DNA of 64,000 bases from positions 1 through 64,000 of the forward strand of contig CALAMI010000036.1 of NCBI GenBank assembly GCA_937925685.1, given 5' to 3'. This document shows positions 19,081 to 28,620 of this stretch, in pieces; within the stretch, counting starts at the first letter, position 1, and every line of letters begins with the position of its first letter. The DNA comes from Candidatus Binatia bacterium. Lineage in GTDB: Bacteria; Desulfobacterota; Binatia; HRBIN30. Under the pieces are notes generated by a model. It was not told where the DNA came from, searched no databases, and was given only the letters and a program-made list of their open reading frames with translations. Both the position numbers and the translations under genes were made by a program.

Positions 19081-20306
19081 TCGTTCAAAAGTACGGGGGC
19101 ACCTCGGTCGGAAACCTGGCTCGTATCCGAGCCGTGGCGCAGCGGGTCGCGACGACGTGGCGCCAAGGACATCGGGTGATTGTCGTCGTTTCTGCGATGG
19201 CAGGGGAGACGAACCGCCTCCTGAAGTTGGCGCATGACCTGTCTCCGAACCCGGTACCCCGCGAAGTCGACGTCATCGCAAGCGCTGGCGAGCAAGTGTC
19301 CGTAGGTCTGGTGGCAATTGCTTTGAATGACTTGGGCGTTCCGGCTCGTTCGCTTCTGGGCTTTCAAGTACCCGTGGAGACGGACAGCGTGTTTCAAAAG
19401 GCGCGGATCAAAAGCATCGATGCTTCGAAGTTACTGGGAATTGTCGAAGGTGGCGAGGTGGCTGTCGTTGCCGGCTTCCAAGGTGTCGACAGTTCGGGCA
19501 ACCTCACCACCTTGGGGCGGGGCGGTAGTGACACGAGTGCAGTGGCCATCGCTGCAGCAGTGGGCGCCAACGTTTGTGAAATTTACACGGACGTGGACGG
19601 AATTTACACTACCGATCCCCGCATTTGTGCGGCGGCGCGTAAGCTGGAGCGGATTTCTTTCGACGAAATGCTGGAGCTTGCCAGTCTGGGCGCTAAGGTC
19701 CTGCAAATTCGTTCAGTGGAATTTGCCAAGCGCTACGGGGTACCGTTGTGTGTGCGTTCGAGTTTTAATGACGAGCCTGGTACTTGGGTTGTTGCTGAGG
19801 AACCAAGTATGGAAGATGTTCTTGTTTCTGGCGTGGCGGCGGAGCAAAACGAGGCAAAAATCACTTTGCACCGGGTGCCCGACCGCCCAGGTCTAGCGGC
19901 GCGTATTTTCGGTCCGATCGCCCGCGAACATATTGTGGTCGACATGATTATCCAAAACGCTGGTGAGGATGGCTTTACCGATGTGACCTTCACCGTCCCC
20001 CGTGCCGATCACACCCGTGCCCTTTCTATCGTGGGTGACGTTGCTAAGGAGATCGGGGCGAGCGGGGTCAGCTCGGACACCAATATCGTTAAGATTTCCG
20101 TGGTGGGTTTAGGCATGCGTAGCCATGCGGGGGTGGCCGCGCGCATGTTCGAAGTCCTCGCTCGCGAGGGGATCAATATTCAAATGATTTCTACCTCGGA
20201 GATTAAGATCTCTATCGTGATCGATGTGAAGTACACGGAGCTGGCCGTTCGTGTTTTGCACGCGGCCTTGGTCGAGCAGGGTTTCCGTGAGGAGAGTGGA
20301 GCATGA
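19071..20306 (+). CDS. lysC: Aspartate kinase
   Basis: Phosphorylates aspartate, the first step to Lys, Thr, Met and Ile. The 411-residue monofunctional enzyme opens with [25 protein letters not shown] near residue 146 and [16 protein letters not shown] near 171 form the nucleotide and substrate site. Two ACT domains (about 265-405) imply feedback control by an end product such as Lys or Thr. The GTG start lies inside the end of tsaE, and the stop overlaps cimA (ATGA). Confidence 0.95.
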   Translation: MALIVQKYGGTSVGNLARIRAVAQRVATTWRQGHRVIVVVSAMAGETNRLLKLAHDLSPNPVPREVDVIASAGEQVSVGLVAIALNDLGVPARSLLGFQVPVETDSVFQKARIKSIDASKLLGIVEGGEVAVVAGFQGVDSSGNLTTLGRGGSDTSAVAIAAAVGANVCEIYTDVDGIYTTDPRICAAARKLERISFDEMLELASLGAKVLQIRSVEFAKRYGVPLCVRSSFNDEPGTWVVAEEPSMEDVLVSGVAAEQNEAKITLHRVPDRPGLAARIFGPIAREHIVVDMIIQNAGEDGFTDVTFTVPRADHTRALSIVGDVAKEIGASGVSSDTNIVKISVVGLGMRSHAGVAARMFEVLAREGINIQMISTSEIKISIVIDVKYTELAVRVLHAALVEQGFREESGA

Positions 20307-21931
20307 CCCAGCCGCCGACAGTCGAATTGTACGACACCACCTTGCGGGATGGCTGCCAGGCCGAGGACATCTCGTTTACCGTCGAGGACAAACTGCGCAT
20401 TGCCGAGCGGCTCGACGACTTTGGGGTCAAGTACATCGAGGGTGGTTGGCCGGGTTCAAATCCGAGGGACGAAGCGTTTTTTCGGGAAGCAAAACGACTG
20501 CGTCTGAAACAAGCATCGATTGCCGCCTTCGGCTCGACCTGTCGCGCCGGATTTCGCCCTCAACAGGATCCTATTTTCCGTAAGTTGCTCCAGGCGGAGA
20601 CGCCTGTGGTCACCATTTTTGGCAAAACGTGGGACCTACATGTGCGGGAAGACTTGCGCATTCCCCTTATGGCAAACCTGGACCTGATTTACGAAAGCAT
20701 TGCCTACCTCAAGCGCCACGTGGATACCGTCATTTTCGACGCAGAGCACTTTTTCGATGGATTTCGCGCTAACCCTGAATTTGCACTGGAATGCTGCCGC
20801 GTTGCTGCCGAAGCTGGTGCAGACTGGGTTTGTTTGTGCGAGACCAATGGCGGTCGCATGCCCGACGAGGTGGCGGCGGGAGTCGATGCGGTGCGGGCGG
20901 CGATTGCCACTCCGCTCGGAATCCACTGCCATAACGACTCGGAGCTGGCTGTGGCCAATAGCTTGATTGCTGTGCAGCACGGTGTGCGCCATGTCCAAGG
21001 AACCATCAATGGCATCGGAGAACGGTGCGGCAATGCCAACCTTTGTTCCATTGTGGCTAACTTGCAGTTGAAAATGGGCTACCGCGTCGTCGCCCCAGCG
21101 CAACTGCGGCAACTGCGGGAGCTGTCGCATTTTGTGTGGGAGTTGGCCAATCTCGAGCCGAACAAGCGGCAACCGTACGTTGGGTTGAGTGCGTTTGCTC
21201 ATAAGGGCGGGGTCCATGTTGCTGCCGTACAAAAGAATGCGCGAACCTACGAACACATTGACCCTTCGCTGGTTGGCAACCGACAACGAGTTCTCGTCTC
21301 TGATCTCTCGGGCAAGGGCAATATCCTTTACAAGGCAAAAGAATTTGGGCTCGACTTGGAGTCGCTCAAACCATCGGTGCGCCGTGTGTTGCAAGAGGTC
21401 AAGGAATTGGAGAGTCGGGGTTTCCAGTTCGAGGGTGCTGAGGCCTCGTTCGAGCTGCTGTTGCAAAAGGGTCTCAACGGGAAGCGCACGCGTCACTTCC
21501 GCTTGATCGGCTTTCGCGTGATCGATGAAAAACGCACCGAAGACGAACCCCCGCTTTCCGAGGCCACGATTATGATCGAAGGACCCGATGGCGAAGTAGA
21601 ACACACCGCAGCCCAAGGAAATGGGCCGGTCAACGCGTTGGACAACGCATTACGCAAAGCCTTGCGGAAGTTTTACCCGGAAATCGACGAGGTGCAGCTG
21701 CTCGATTACAAGGTGCGGGTGTTGGGTGGCGGGGAAGGGACCAAGGCGACAGTGCGCGTCCTGATCGAATCTGGAGATGGGAAGGATCGCTGGGGGACCG
21801 TTGGGGTATCGCACAACGTCATCGAGGCCAGTTGGCAGGCGCTCGTCGACAGCATTGACTACAAACTTTATAAAGATCGCAAGCAGAAAAAACGGCCACG
21901 GACCCCGGTGCCACCACCTGTGCAGGAGTGA
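20303..21931 (+). CDS. cimA: (R)-citramalate synthase CimA
   Basis: Condenses pyruvate and acetyl-CoA to citramalate, a threonine-independent entry to isoleucine. The 542-residue protein starts [15 protein letters not shown], the DRE-TIM metallolyase signature. The metal-binding [14 protein letters not shown] near 210 and [15 protein letters not shown] near 233 follow. The C-terminal regulatory domain (about 390-520) is of the LeuA type. [16 protein letters not shown] distinguishes it from 2-isopropylmalate synthase. Overlap with lysC suggests joint control of branched-chain amino acid precursors. Confidence 0.92.
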   Translation: MTQPPTVELYDTTLRDGCQAEDISFTVEDKLRIAERLDDFGVKYIEGGWPGSNPRDEAFFREAKRLRLKQASIAAFGSTCRAGFRPQQDPIFRKLLQAETPVVTIFGKTWDLHVREDLRIPLMANLDLIYESIAYLKRHVDTVIFDAEHFFDGFRANPEFALECCRVAAEAGADWVCLCETNGGRMPDEVAAGVDAVRAAIATPLGIHCHNDSELAVANSLIAVQHGVRHVQGTINGIGERCGNANLCSIVANLQLKMGYRVVAPAQLRQLRELSHFVWELANLEPNKRQPYVGLSAFAHKGGVHVAAVQKNARTYEHIDPSLVGNRQRVLVSDLSGKGNILYKAKEFGLDLESLKPSVRRVLQEVKELESRGFQFEGAEASFELLLQKGLNGKRTRHFRLIGFRVIDEKRTEDEPPLSEATIMIEGPDGEVEHTAAQGNGPVNALDNALRKALRKFYPEIDEVQLLDYKVRVLGGGEGTKATVRVLIESGDGKDRWGTVGVSHNVIEASWQALVDSIDYKLYKDRKQKKRPRTPVPPPVQE

Positions 21932-23172
21932 GGACGCTGGGGTTGACGCTGGCCGATCCTCTTCTCGGTCCCGTAGTGCATTCAATGGCGTCATCGATCG
22001 GTGGCTTCGAACGGCGAAGGATTTACTTGGATTGGAACGCAACGACCCCGCTACGAGCCGAAGCGCTCGCGGCCATGAAACCGTATTTTTGCGAGTCCTA
22101 TGGCAATCCTTCGAGCGCCCATGCTTTAGGCAGTCGAGCACGAGCGGCCGTCGAGGAGGCGCGTGACACGGTTGCGGAAGTACTGGGGGTGAAGCGGTCG
22201 GAAGTGGTCTTTACCAGCGGTGGTACGGAGTCCAACCATCTGGCGTTGTTGGGGACGGCACTGGCGTTGAATCCGGGAGTCATTCTTAGCACTCCCATTG
22301 AACACTCCTCGGTGCTCCGCGCGGTCGACTGGCTGGTGGAACGGGGATGGCAAGTCCACAAGGTGCAACTGCTTCCTGACGGGCGAGTCGACCTGGATAG
22401 ACTCGCGCGAGGGCTCGACGCCACAGTGCGATTGGTTTCGATTGGCTGGGCCAACAACGAAATTGGAACCTTGCAACCCGTGGCTGAAATCTTTGCCCTC
22501 TGCCAAGCGCGTGGAATTTTCTTCCACACGGACGCGGTGCAAGTGCCGGGAAAGGCGCCTTTTCGAAAAGTGCCTGCCCACTTGCTCTCGTTATCCGGCC
22601 ACAAGTTCGGAGGTCCGAAGGGCGTCGGATGTCTGATCGTGCGCGAGGAAGTAGCTATTCGGCCTCTGTTCCGGGGGGGGGCACAAGAGCGGGGACTGCG
22701 GGCGGGGACAGAGAACGTACCTGGGATCGTCGGGTTTGCGTCGGCGCTGCGTTTAGCAGTTGCAAGTGCCGAAGGATTTTCGGCGAGGGTTCGCCCGCTG
22801 CGGGATCGCTTGTGGCAGCGACTGCGGGAAATTCCCGGTGTACAGCGTCACGGCGCGAGCGGAGAGCACGTATTGCCCAATACGTTAATGGTAACTGTAG
22901 ACGACGTCACCGCGGACGCTCTGATTGCCGCGCTTGATTTAGAGGGCATTTGCGTTTCGGCTGGTTCCGCCTGTGCCGCTGGCGCTGCAGAGCCTTCGCA
23001 TGTCTTGCTTGCTTTGGGAATTCCCTTGGAACGTGCCCGTGGGGCTGTGCGGTTCAGCCTGGGCCAAGACGTGGACGAAGCAGAGATCGACTTCGTTGCC
23101 GAGCGGTTCGCACAGGTGGTTCAACGAATCCGAACCGTGGAGCATCCTTCGCCGCGGAGGCTCCTGGCATGA
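21928..23172 (+). CDS. Cysteine desulfurase (IscS/NifS type)
   Basis: PLP enzyme that frees sulfur from cysteine for Fe-S clusters and tRNA thiolation. [10 protein letters not shown] lies near residue 33. The PLP lysine is in [13 protein letters not shown] near 225, and the catalytic cysteine is in [10 protein letters not shown] near 349. GTG at 21928 overlaps the cimA stop; a later ATG at 21985 would remove 19 residues that most homologues lack and may be the true start. mnmA, which uses the sulfur, overlaps its end by 4 nt, so tRNA 2-thiolation is the likely main role. Confidence 0.92.
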   Translation: MRTLGLTLADPLLGPVVHSMASSIGGFERRRIYLDWNATTPLRAEALAAMKPYFCESYGNPSSAHALGSRARAAVEEARDTVAEVLGVKRSEVVFTSGGTESNHLALLGTALALNPGVILSTPIEHSSVLRAVDWLVERGWQVHKVQLLPDGRVDLDRLARGLDATVRLVSIGWANNEIGTLQPVAEIFALCQARGIFFHTDAVQVPGKAPFRKVPAHLLSLSGHKFGGPKGVGCLIVREEVAIRPLFRGGAQERGLRAGTENVPGIVGFASALRLAVASAEGFSARVRPLRDRLWQRLREIPGVQRHGASGEHVLPNTLMVTVDDVTADALIAALDLEGICVSAGSACAAGAAEPSHVLLALGIPLERARGAVRFSLGQDVDEAEIDFVAERFAQVVQRIRTVEHPSPRRLLA

Positions 23173-24230
23173 CCCGGGTTGTGGTCGCCATGAGCGGCGG
23201 AGTGGACAGCTCGGTGGCGGCGGCACTGCTCGTGGAAGCAGGTTACGACGTCGTAGGCGTCGCCATGCGCTTGTGGAATGGCCCGAGCGACAGCGGCTGT
23301 TGCTCGCTGGACGATTTCGTCGACGCGCGCCGTGTTGCCGACCGCCTCGGCATCCCCTTTTTCGTCATGGATTTCTCCGATCTGTTCGAGCACCAGGTGG
23401 TTCGTCCTTTTGCCGAGGAGTATTTACAGGGTCGGACACCTAACCCTTGCGCTCGCTGCAATCAGTTCGTCAAATTCGCTGCGCTCTTCGAGCGAGCCCG
23501 CTCGCTGGGGGCGACCCTGCTCGCGACTGGCCACTACGCCAGGCTGGTGCGCGGCTGCGGGGGAGAATGGCAGCTCCACGCCGCACGCCACCGCGAGAAA
23601 GATCAATCGTACTTCCTTTTCGGCCTGCCGCGGGAACGACTGGCCGAAATTCTTTTTCCCGTGGGAGACCGCAGCAAGCAGGAGGTGCGCGCCCTTGCGC
23701 GGGAGTGGACGCTGCCAGTTGCGGAAAAGGCGGAAAGCCAGGAGGTCTGTTTTGTGCCACGCCGCAATTATGCAGAGTTCGTCGAACAGTACACAGGACA
23801 AAAGAGTGTGCGGGGGAAAATCGTTGATCGTGACGGGGCGATTTTGGGTGTCCATGAGGGCATCCATCGGTTTACGGTTGGGCAGCGGCGTGGGCTACGC
23901 CTGGGTGGGGGGCAGCCGCGGTATGTGGTGGAACTCGACCCAGCTACAGGTACGGTACGGGTGGGCGACCGAGCTGCAACCATTGCCCGGGGTTTACGAG
24001 CCACTCGAGTGAACTGGCTCGTGCCGGATTTGCCTTCTCCCGGGGAGATCCTTGCCGTGAAGATCCGCTCCCGTTTCAACCCTGTTCCGGTGGTGATCGA
24101 GTCGGCCGATGAAGCGGGTTTCGTCGTTCGTTCCTTGGATGGATTGCAGGCGGTCACCCCAGGGCAAGCCGCCGTTCTTTACCATGGGGATCGAGTTGTC
24201 GGTGGAGGCTGGATTGATGCCGCACTGTAG
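23169..24230 (+). CDS. mnmA: tRNA-specific 2-thiouridylase MnmA
   Basis: Adds sulfur to U34 of Lys, Glu and Gln tRNAs. The ATP motif VAMSGGVDSS is at residues 6-15. The two catalytic cysteines are in NPCARCNQFVKF near 94 and ESQEVCFVP near 193. The C-terminal barrel carries HRFTVGQRRGL near 233. The 353-residue length is normal. The true start is the ATG at 23169 that overlaps the desulfurase stop, not the longer frame from 22950. The neighbouring desulfurase likely feeds it persulfide sulfur. Confidence 0.95.
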   Translation: MTRVVVAMSGGVDSSVAAALLVEAGYDVVGVAMRLWNGPSDSGCCSLDDFVDARRVADRLGIPFFVMDFSDLFEHQVVRPFAEEYLQGRTPNPCARCNQFVKFAALFERARSLGATLLATGHYARLVRGCGGEWQLHAARHREKDQSYFLFGLPRERLAEILFPVGDRSKQEVRALAREWTLPVAEKAESQEVCFVPRRNYAEFVEQYTGQKSVRGKIVDRDGAILGVHEGIHRFTVGQRRGLRLGGGQPRYVVELDPATGTVRVGDRAATIARGLRATRVNWLVPDLPSPGEILAVKIRSRFNPVPVVIESADEAGFVVRSLDGLQAVTPGQAAVLYHGDRVVGGGWIDAAL

Positions 24231-25548
24231 TCAGGAGGCCGCAGCAGAGGCTCGACGTGTGGCCATTACCACGTTGGGTTGCAAGGTGAACCAGTACGAC
24301 AGCGTGGCGATTGGCCAGGCCCTGAAGGCGCGAGGGTGCGTGATCGTTGGGTTTGATGAGTGGGCCGATGTCTACGTTGTCAATTCGTGCAGCGTGACCG
24401 ATCGCGCCGAAGCAGAGAGCCTGCGCCTGGCCCGCCGCGCGCGCAGGTTGAACCCGAAGGCACAGGTGGTCATAACGGGATGCTTTGCCCAAGTCGCGCC
24501 CATGCGGGCGGCGATCGCAGAGGTGGACGGAGTCATCGGTCTGAATCGGCTGTCCGACCTGGTCGAGTTTGTCCTCGGGCGCTTGCAAACGCGCGTTCTC
24601 GTTAGTGACCTCCGGCAAGCACGTCAGGTTCGAACGATTGGTGCCGGTGTGGATGCCAGCCGAACGCGCGCCTTTTTGAAAATTCAAGAAGGCTGCGACT
24701 TGTTTTGCTCCTTTTGCATTGTACCCATGGCCCGCGGAGCTAGCCGCAGCGTTCCACCGCGTGACATCATCGCACAATACGACTTCCTAGCTTCCGCAGG
24801 AGTGCAGGAAGTGGTTTTAACCGGTGTGCACCTGGGAAGTTGGGGTCATGATTTATCGCCGCCTCTGGAATTAGCAGACATCGTCGAGATGCTTTTGGAG
24901 CGAGCTAGCATCCCGCGCTTGCGCTTAAGCTCGATCGATCCCCCGGAACTCACACCCCGCCTACTTGCGCTGTTTACCTCCACCCCCGAGCTTTGCCCAC
25001 ACCTCCATGTTCCGATTCAGGCGGGGTCCGATTCGGTACTGCGCCGGATGCGTCGTCGCTACGACACAGCCCTCGTGCGTGCCCGACTCGAGGAAATCCG
25101 AGAGCAGTTGCCGGACGCCGCGATTGGCACGGATGTGATCGCAGGTTTTCCTGGCGAAACCGAGGAGGAGTTCGCGCACAGCTTGGCTTTCTTCGACTCG
25201 TTGCCTTTGACGTACTTTCACGTCTTCCCTTACTCCGTCCGGCAGGGCACCACCGCTGCGAAACTAGCTGGCCACCTTCCACGCGATGTGGTCCATCGCC
25301 GGGCCCGCGAACTGAGAGCACTTGGCCAGCACAAGCGGGAGGCATTTGCCCGCAGGTTCCTCGGTCGGCGGTTAGCCGTTTTGTTCGAAGAGAGAAGCGA
25401 TGTAGATGGGTGGTCCATCGGGTACTCGCGCAACTACCAAAGGGTGCGTGTGCCAGGCCAAGTTCCGGGGAATACTGAGCTCCCCGTGCAGGTGCTGACG
25501 ATGGTAGAAGGGCAGTTAGTTGGTGAATGTCGACTCGAGAACAGGTAA
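24217..25548 (+). CDS. mtaB: tRNA t6A37 methylthiotransferase MtaB
   Basis: Radical SAM enzyme that turns t6A37 into ms2t6A37. The N-terminal MTTase domain begins ITTLGCKVNQYDS with further cysteines in VNSCSVTD and ITGCFAQV. The radical SAM motif is CDLFCSFC near residue 163, and a C-terminal TRAM-like domain (about 375-440) follows. The ATG at 24217 has GGAGG eight bases upstream and overlaps mnmA by 14 nt; the longer frame from 24109 is rejected. TsaE in the same gene run supplies its t6A substrate. Confidence 0.93.
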   Translation: MPHCSQEAAAEARRVAITTLGCKVNQYDSVAIGQALKARGCVIVGFDEWADVYVVNSCSVTDRAEAESLRLARRARRLNPKAQVVITGCFAQVAPMRAAIAEVDGVIGLNRLSDLVEFVLGRLQTRVLVSDLRQARQVRTIGAGVDASRTRAFLKIQEGCDLFCSFCIVPMARGASRSVPPRDIIAQYDFLASAGVQEVVLTGVHLGSWGHDLSPPLELADIVEMLLERASIPRLRLSSIDPPELTPRLLALFTSTPELCPHLHVPIQAGSDSVLRRMRRRYDTALVRARLEEIREQLPDAAIGTDVIAGFPGETEEEFAHSLAFFDSLPLTYFHVFPYSVRQGTTAAKLAGHLPRDVVHRRARELRALGQHKREAFARRFLGRRLAVLFEERSDVDGWSIGYSRNYQRVRVPGQVPGNTELPVQVLTMVEGQLVGECRLENR

Positions 25549-26255
25549 GGCCCATTGCTCCGGAGGTGGCTGCACTGGAGCGAAGAATAGGGTATTCGTT
25601 TCGCGATCAGCGCCTCCTCGAAGCTGCCCTCACCCATACGTCTAGCTTGGTCGAGCCAGGCCCCCGTCGCATGGAACAGCTCGAGTTTCTCGGCGACGCG
25701 GTGTTGGGTCTGATGTTAGGAGACCTTTTGCTGGAGCAATATCCCTTGGCCTCGGAGGGAGAACTCTCTCAGTATCGGGCTGCGTTGGTGAATACCCAAA
25801 GCCTAGCCCGCAAGGCGCGCGCGCTAGGGTTGGATCAAGCGATTCGCTTGGGACGCGGTGAGGAAAAGTCCGGGGGACGTAGGAAGGATCGTATCCTAGC
25901 GGCGAGCTACGAAGCCGTGCTCGGAGCGATCTATCTTGATGGGGGCTGCCAGGCAGCGCGGGCGTGCGTCGCGATTCACTTCGGCGAGGACATCACTCAC
26001 CTTCCCTCGCGTATCGAGTTCGATGCGAAAACAGCACTGCAGGAACTTTGTCAGGCACGGTACCGGAGCGCGCCTCGGTATCTCGTTGTAAATCAAGCCG
26101 GGCCAGCTCACGCTCGTTGGTTCGTGGTGGAGGTTCTGCTGGATGACAAGGTTCTGAGTCGCGGACAAGGAAAAAGCAAGCGGGCTGCACAACAGGACGC
26201 AGCCCGAAACGCACTGCGAGTCCTTTCTGGGAACCACACCGAGGAGAGAAACTAA
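25527..26255 (+). CDS. rnc: Ribonuclease III
   Basis: Cleaves double-stranded RNA in rRNA maturation and mRNA turnover. The signature EQLEFLGDAVLGLML lies near residue 51. A second acidic site, AASYEAVLGAIYLDGG, is near 124, and a C-terminal dsRNA-binding domain (about 165-235) ends GQGKSKRAAQQDAARNAL. Length 242 residues. The start overlaps the end of mtaB by 22 nt. It closes the rightward gene series and faces a leftward membrane gene 28 bp away. Confidence 0.96.
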   Translation: MSTREQVRPIAPEVAALERRIGYSFRDQRLLEAALTHTSSLVEPGPRRMEQLEFLGDAVLGLMLGDLLLEQYPLASEGELSQYRAALVNTQSLARKARALGLDQAIRLGRGEEKSGGRRKDRILAASYEAVLGAIYLDGGCQAARACVAIHFGEDITHLPSRIEFDAKTALQELCQARYRSAPRYLVVNQAGPAHARWFVVEVLLDDKVLSRGQGKSKRAAQQDAARNALRVLSGNHTEERN

Positions 26256-26283
26256 AGACAGGTTTTGGGGCCGAGCTTGCTGG

Positions 26284-27729
26284 TTAGCTCGACGGCACCA
26301 TGCGGTTGCCTGCTTGGACTCGACGGCGGAAAACGACGAAAAGAGCCCCCAGCAACAAGCCGATGGCAGCCATGCTGAAGGTCAAAAAGTAGCTCAGCAT
26401 CCCAGCCATCATGAGCATGACAGTACCCCAGGCGACAAGCGCGCGACCGCTCAACAGTCCAAAGGAACAAGCAGCGATAAGATGCCAGGGCCACAAGACT
26501 GTTACGATGAAGCCACTGAGGATCAGGAGGGCGAAGAAGCAATCCTCTGCCACCACACGCGGCATATACGGTGTCTTCCAACGCCACAAGATCAGAGATC
26601 CGGCAATCAAGCCTGCGCACCCGTAGCGAGTGGCATCGAACAAAGTTCGCCCAAGCTGCAGATCGAACCAACCGCTTTCCAGAAAAAGCCAGAACAAGGG
26701 CCAAAGGGTCGGAGGTAGCTCGGTGGGAAACACCGCACTGCCGACTTGAAGGGAAAACGGGCGGCCGAGGAGCGCGGGGACGGCGCTACCGAATGGGACT
26801 AACACGATCAGCGACGCGAGGGTGGCCCCGAGTACTCCACCTACAACCGCAGATCTAATCTCGTTCCAACTGCGGTGTCGTCGGTGACACCAAAAGACAA
26901 AGACGGGCACCAGCACGGCGGAATACCACTTGTACCAGAAGGAGAGCCCCAAGAAGACGCCGAAAAAAAACCAGACACCCCGGACCCAAAAGACAAAAGC
27001 CGCCATCAACAGCACTGCCATCGCCAAGTCGTTGTGGGCAGAAGAAAGTCCCTCGAAGAGGACGAGGGGACTTGCCCCCCAAAGGGCCGCGTGTGCGTTA
27101 GAGATTTCATCCGGCCGGCTCTGGTTGGCCAAATAATGACGCCATAGCCCAAGCCCGAACAACAGCATGCCGAAGTTTGCTACCTTGTAAGCCGCCACCG
27201 CACCGATGATATGATCCCCCGTTAGGGCATAAACGACACGCGTCTGTAAGATGAATAGCGGCCCGTAGCCGGCTGCCCCTTCTTTCCACCAAGCTTGCAA
27301 GAGGGGGTACCACGGGTCGCTGGCAAACGCGCTGGGGGCATGGAAGTAAGGGTTTGCCTGGTACCGTCCCCACATCTTTCCGTAAAAAGCGTAAGCGAAA
27401 ACGTCTCGAGATCCGACGGGGAAAGAAATCAGCAGCAGCACCGAGAGCACGCCGAGTACAGCGAGAAACCGCGGGTTTTCGAGGGATGGAGCGGGTCCAC
27501 CGGTCGAAAGAGCAGCTTCGGCAGTTAGCAAGTACGCTCCGCACCACGCGGTGAAACAACAGAAGAATACGAGTAACAGCTTCAAGTTGCCGATGCGCTC
27601 GAAATCGTTGCGATCCGGAGTGGCCGCATACAGGAACGAACTTACCGTGAACACAGCTACCGCTACCAGAGCTACTTTGGCGGAGGTGGGAAGCGGGCGA
27701 GGGACATCTTTACTGAAGCCGAGCTGCAT
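26284..27729 (-). CDS. Multi-pass membrane glycosyltransferase, GT-C type (MptA/MptB-like)
   Basis: A 481-residue integral membrane protein with about 11-13 hydrophobic segments. VGSRDVFAYAFYGKMWGRYQANPY near residue 105 and EGLSSAHNDLAMAVLLM near 215 match polyprenol-phosphate-mannose-dependent mannosyltransferases of the MptA/MptB group. Such enzymes take a lipid-linked sugar on the outer face of the membrane. The C-terminus is short and basic. The sugar and acceptor are unknown. It is separated from the divergent secreted trio by a region with strong stem-loops. Confidence 0.65.
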   Translation of the reverse strand: MQLGFSKDVPRPLPTSAKVALVAVAVFTVSSFLYAATPDRNDFERIGNLKLLLVFFCCFTAWCGAYLLTAEAALSTGGPAPSLENPRFLAVLGVLSVLLLISFPVGSRDVFAYAFYGKMWGRYQANPYFHAPSAFASDPWYPLLQAWWKEGAAGYGPLFILQTRVVYALTGDHIIGAVAAYKVANFGMLLFGLGLWRHYLANQSRPDEISNAHAALWGASPLVLFEGLSSAHNDLAMAVLLMAAFVFWVRGVWFFFGVFLGLSFWYKWYSAVLVPVFVFWCHRRHRSWNEIRSAVVGGVLGATLASLIVLVPFGSAVPALLGRPFSLQVGSAVFPTELPPTLWPLFWLFLESGWFDLQLGRTLFDATRYGCAGLIAGSLILWRWKTPYMPRVVAEDCFFALLILSGFIVTVLWPWHLIAACSFGLLSGRALVAWGTVMLMMAGMLSYFLTFSMAAIGLLLGALFVVFRRRVQAGNRMVPSS

Positions 27730-27798
27730 CGTACTGGACGTTGTTTGACTCGAACACCACTTCGATGCAACTTGAAGATGGTCGACCTTCGAGGTTGA

Positions 27799-27850
27799 GC
27801 CCGCAACAGGAACTTGCGGGCCACTCGAAGGGCCGTGCGGCCCGAGAGTG
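27799..27850. repeat. Two adjacent perfect stem-loops between divergent genes
   Basis: Hairpin 1 is GCCCGCAA (27799-27806) with TTGCGGGC (27814-27821), a 7-nt loop. Hairpin 2 has an inner GGGCC / GGCCC stem (27830-27834, 27839-27843) with a 4-nt loop, and an outer CACTC / GAGTG stem (27822-27826, 27846-27850) across a small internal loop. There is no T-run on either side. They lie in the probable 5' leader of the leftward membrane gene and upstream of the predicted promoter of the secreted trio. Confidence 0.6.
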
Positions 27851-27882
27851 TAAAGAGCAGGGCATTTTTAGTGAGTTTGCTC

Positions 27883-27911
27883 TTGACTAAGGATGCCGAC
27901 TTATGGAGTAT
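27883..27911 (+). promoter_or_regulatory. Predicted sigma70-type promoter for the secreted trio
   Basis: TTGACT (27883-27888) is separated by 17 bp from GAGTAT (27906-27911). The -35 is good and the -10 weak. It lies about 78 bp before the first gene of the trio. An inverted TTTTAA...TTAAAA pair near 27951-27970 lies in the leader. Confidence 0.35.
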
Positions 27912-27988
27912 CCCCACCACGGACCGCGAGAGAGGAAGTTTAGACCCATTTTAAACGCTGGGGTTAAAAGCATGACAGGAGGGAGCGC

Positions 27989-28591
27989 ATGACCACACGT
28001 CAACAGGTAGCTGTAACCGGAGCTACGCTTGGCTTGCTGGTGGCCGTGGGAACAGCTCGGGCGCAGACGGTTCAGTTTCCAAAAGTGGCCCGGTCGTTTT
28101 CCGCGTGGCTTGTGCGGGCATTCGACCAATGCACGCCAGGCGGGCTGACCGTGGTTAGCCCTGGGTTGCCGTCGCAAGGTTGCTTGAGCACGGCCTCGGT
28201 GGTGGACAACCAAATGACGATGGATTTCGGTAAGGTGCGAATCTCGAAAGGGAGCGGGAAAATTAAGCTTTTTGGCCGTGGTATGATCCCGGGCGGGCGC
28301 GTTAAGGTGCAGTTGACCGTTCGCGTCACCAAGACCGGGGTGAATACCAAGAACCCGACAAAGAGCAACGCGCGGGTGACTTTTGCTGACCAAACGGTGC
28401 TTTGTGGTCCCCCTCCTTTCGGCTTCGTGATCGTGTATCCGACCGGCGTGCTCGGAGCATCGATCGATTTGGCCGATTGCTTGAGTCCTTATCCGGGCCT
28501 GGCCACTGGCAACATTGAGATCGAAGAGGTGGCCTTAGTCAACGTGGACAACTCGAATAAAGTCTTTGCTCGTCCAGGGGTGCTCCGATGA
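27989..28591 (+). CDS. Secreted protein of unknown family, trio member 1
   Basis: A 200-residue protein with a signal peptide (hydrophobic stretch about 10-22, likely cleavage after ARA near residue 25). The mature part is beta-rich and shares with its two downstream neighbours the segments AWLVRAFDQCTPGGLTVVSP, GVNTKNPTKSNARVTFAD and ARPGVL. Four cysteines (CTP, GC, LC, DC) are kept in the set and could form two disulfides. AGGAGGGAG precedes the ATG. No known domain is recognised; a surface, matrix or pilus-like role is only a guess. Confidence 0.75.
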   Translation: MTTRQQVAVTGATLGLLVAVGTARAQTVQFPKVARSFSAWLVRAFDQCTPGGLTVVSPGLPSQGCLSTASVVDNQMTMDFGKVRISKGSGKIKLFGRGMIPGGRVKVQLTVRVTKTGVNTKNPTKSNARVTFADQTVLCGPPPFGFVIVYPTGVLGASIDLADCLSPYPGLATGNIEIEEVALVNVDNSNKVFARPGVLR

Positions 28592-28620
28592 GCCCTGCAA
28601 TACTGAGGGAGGCGGCAACC

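Noticed and set aside
20636-21616. 326-codon leftward open frame opposite cimA
   Set aside because: It mirrors the cimA codons in the opposite strand; composition and lack of motifs show it is a shadow frame.
21928-23172. Calling the desulfurase iscS
   Set aside because: No iscU, iscA, hscA or fdx genes are beside it, and its link to mnmA argues against assigning the Isc name.
27672-27920. Leftward 82-codon frame over the stem-loop region
   Set aside because: It overlaps the 5' end of the membrane gene out of frame and passes through both hairpins; no supporting signal.
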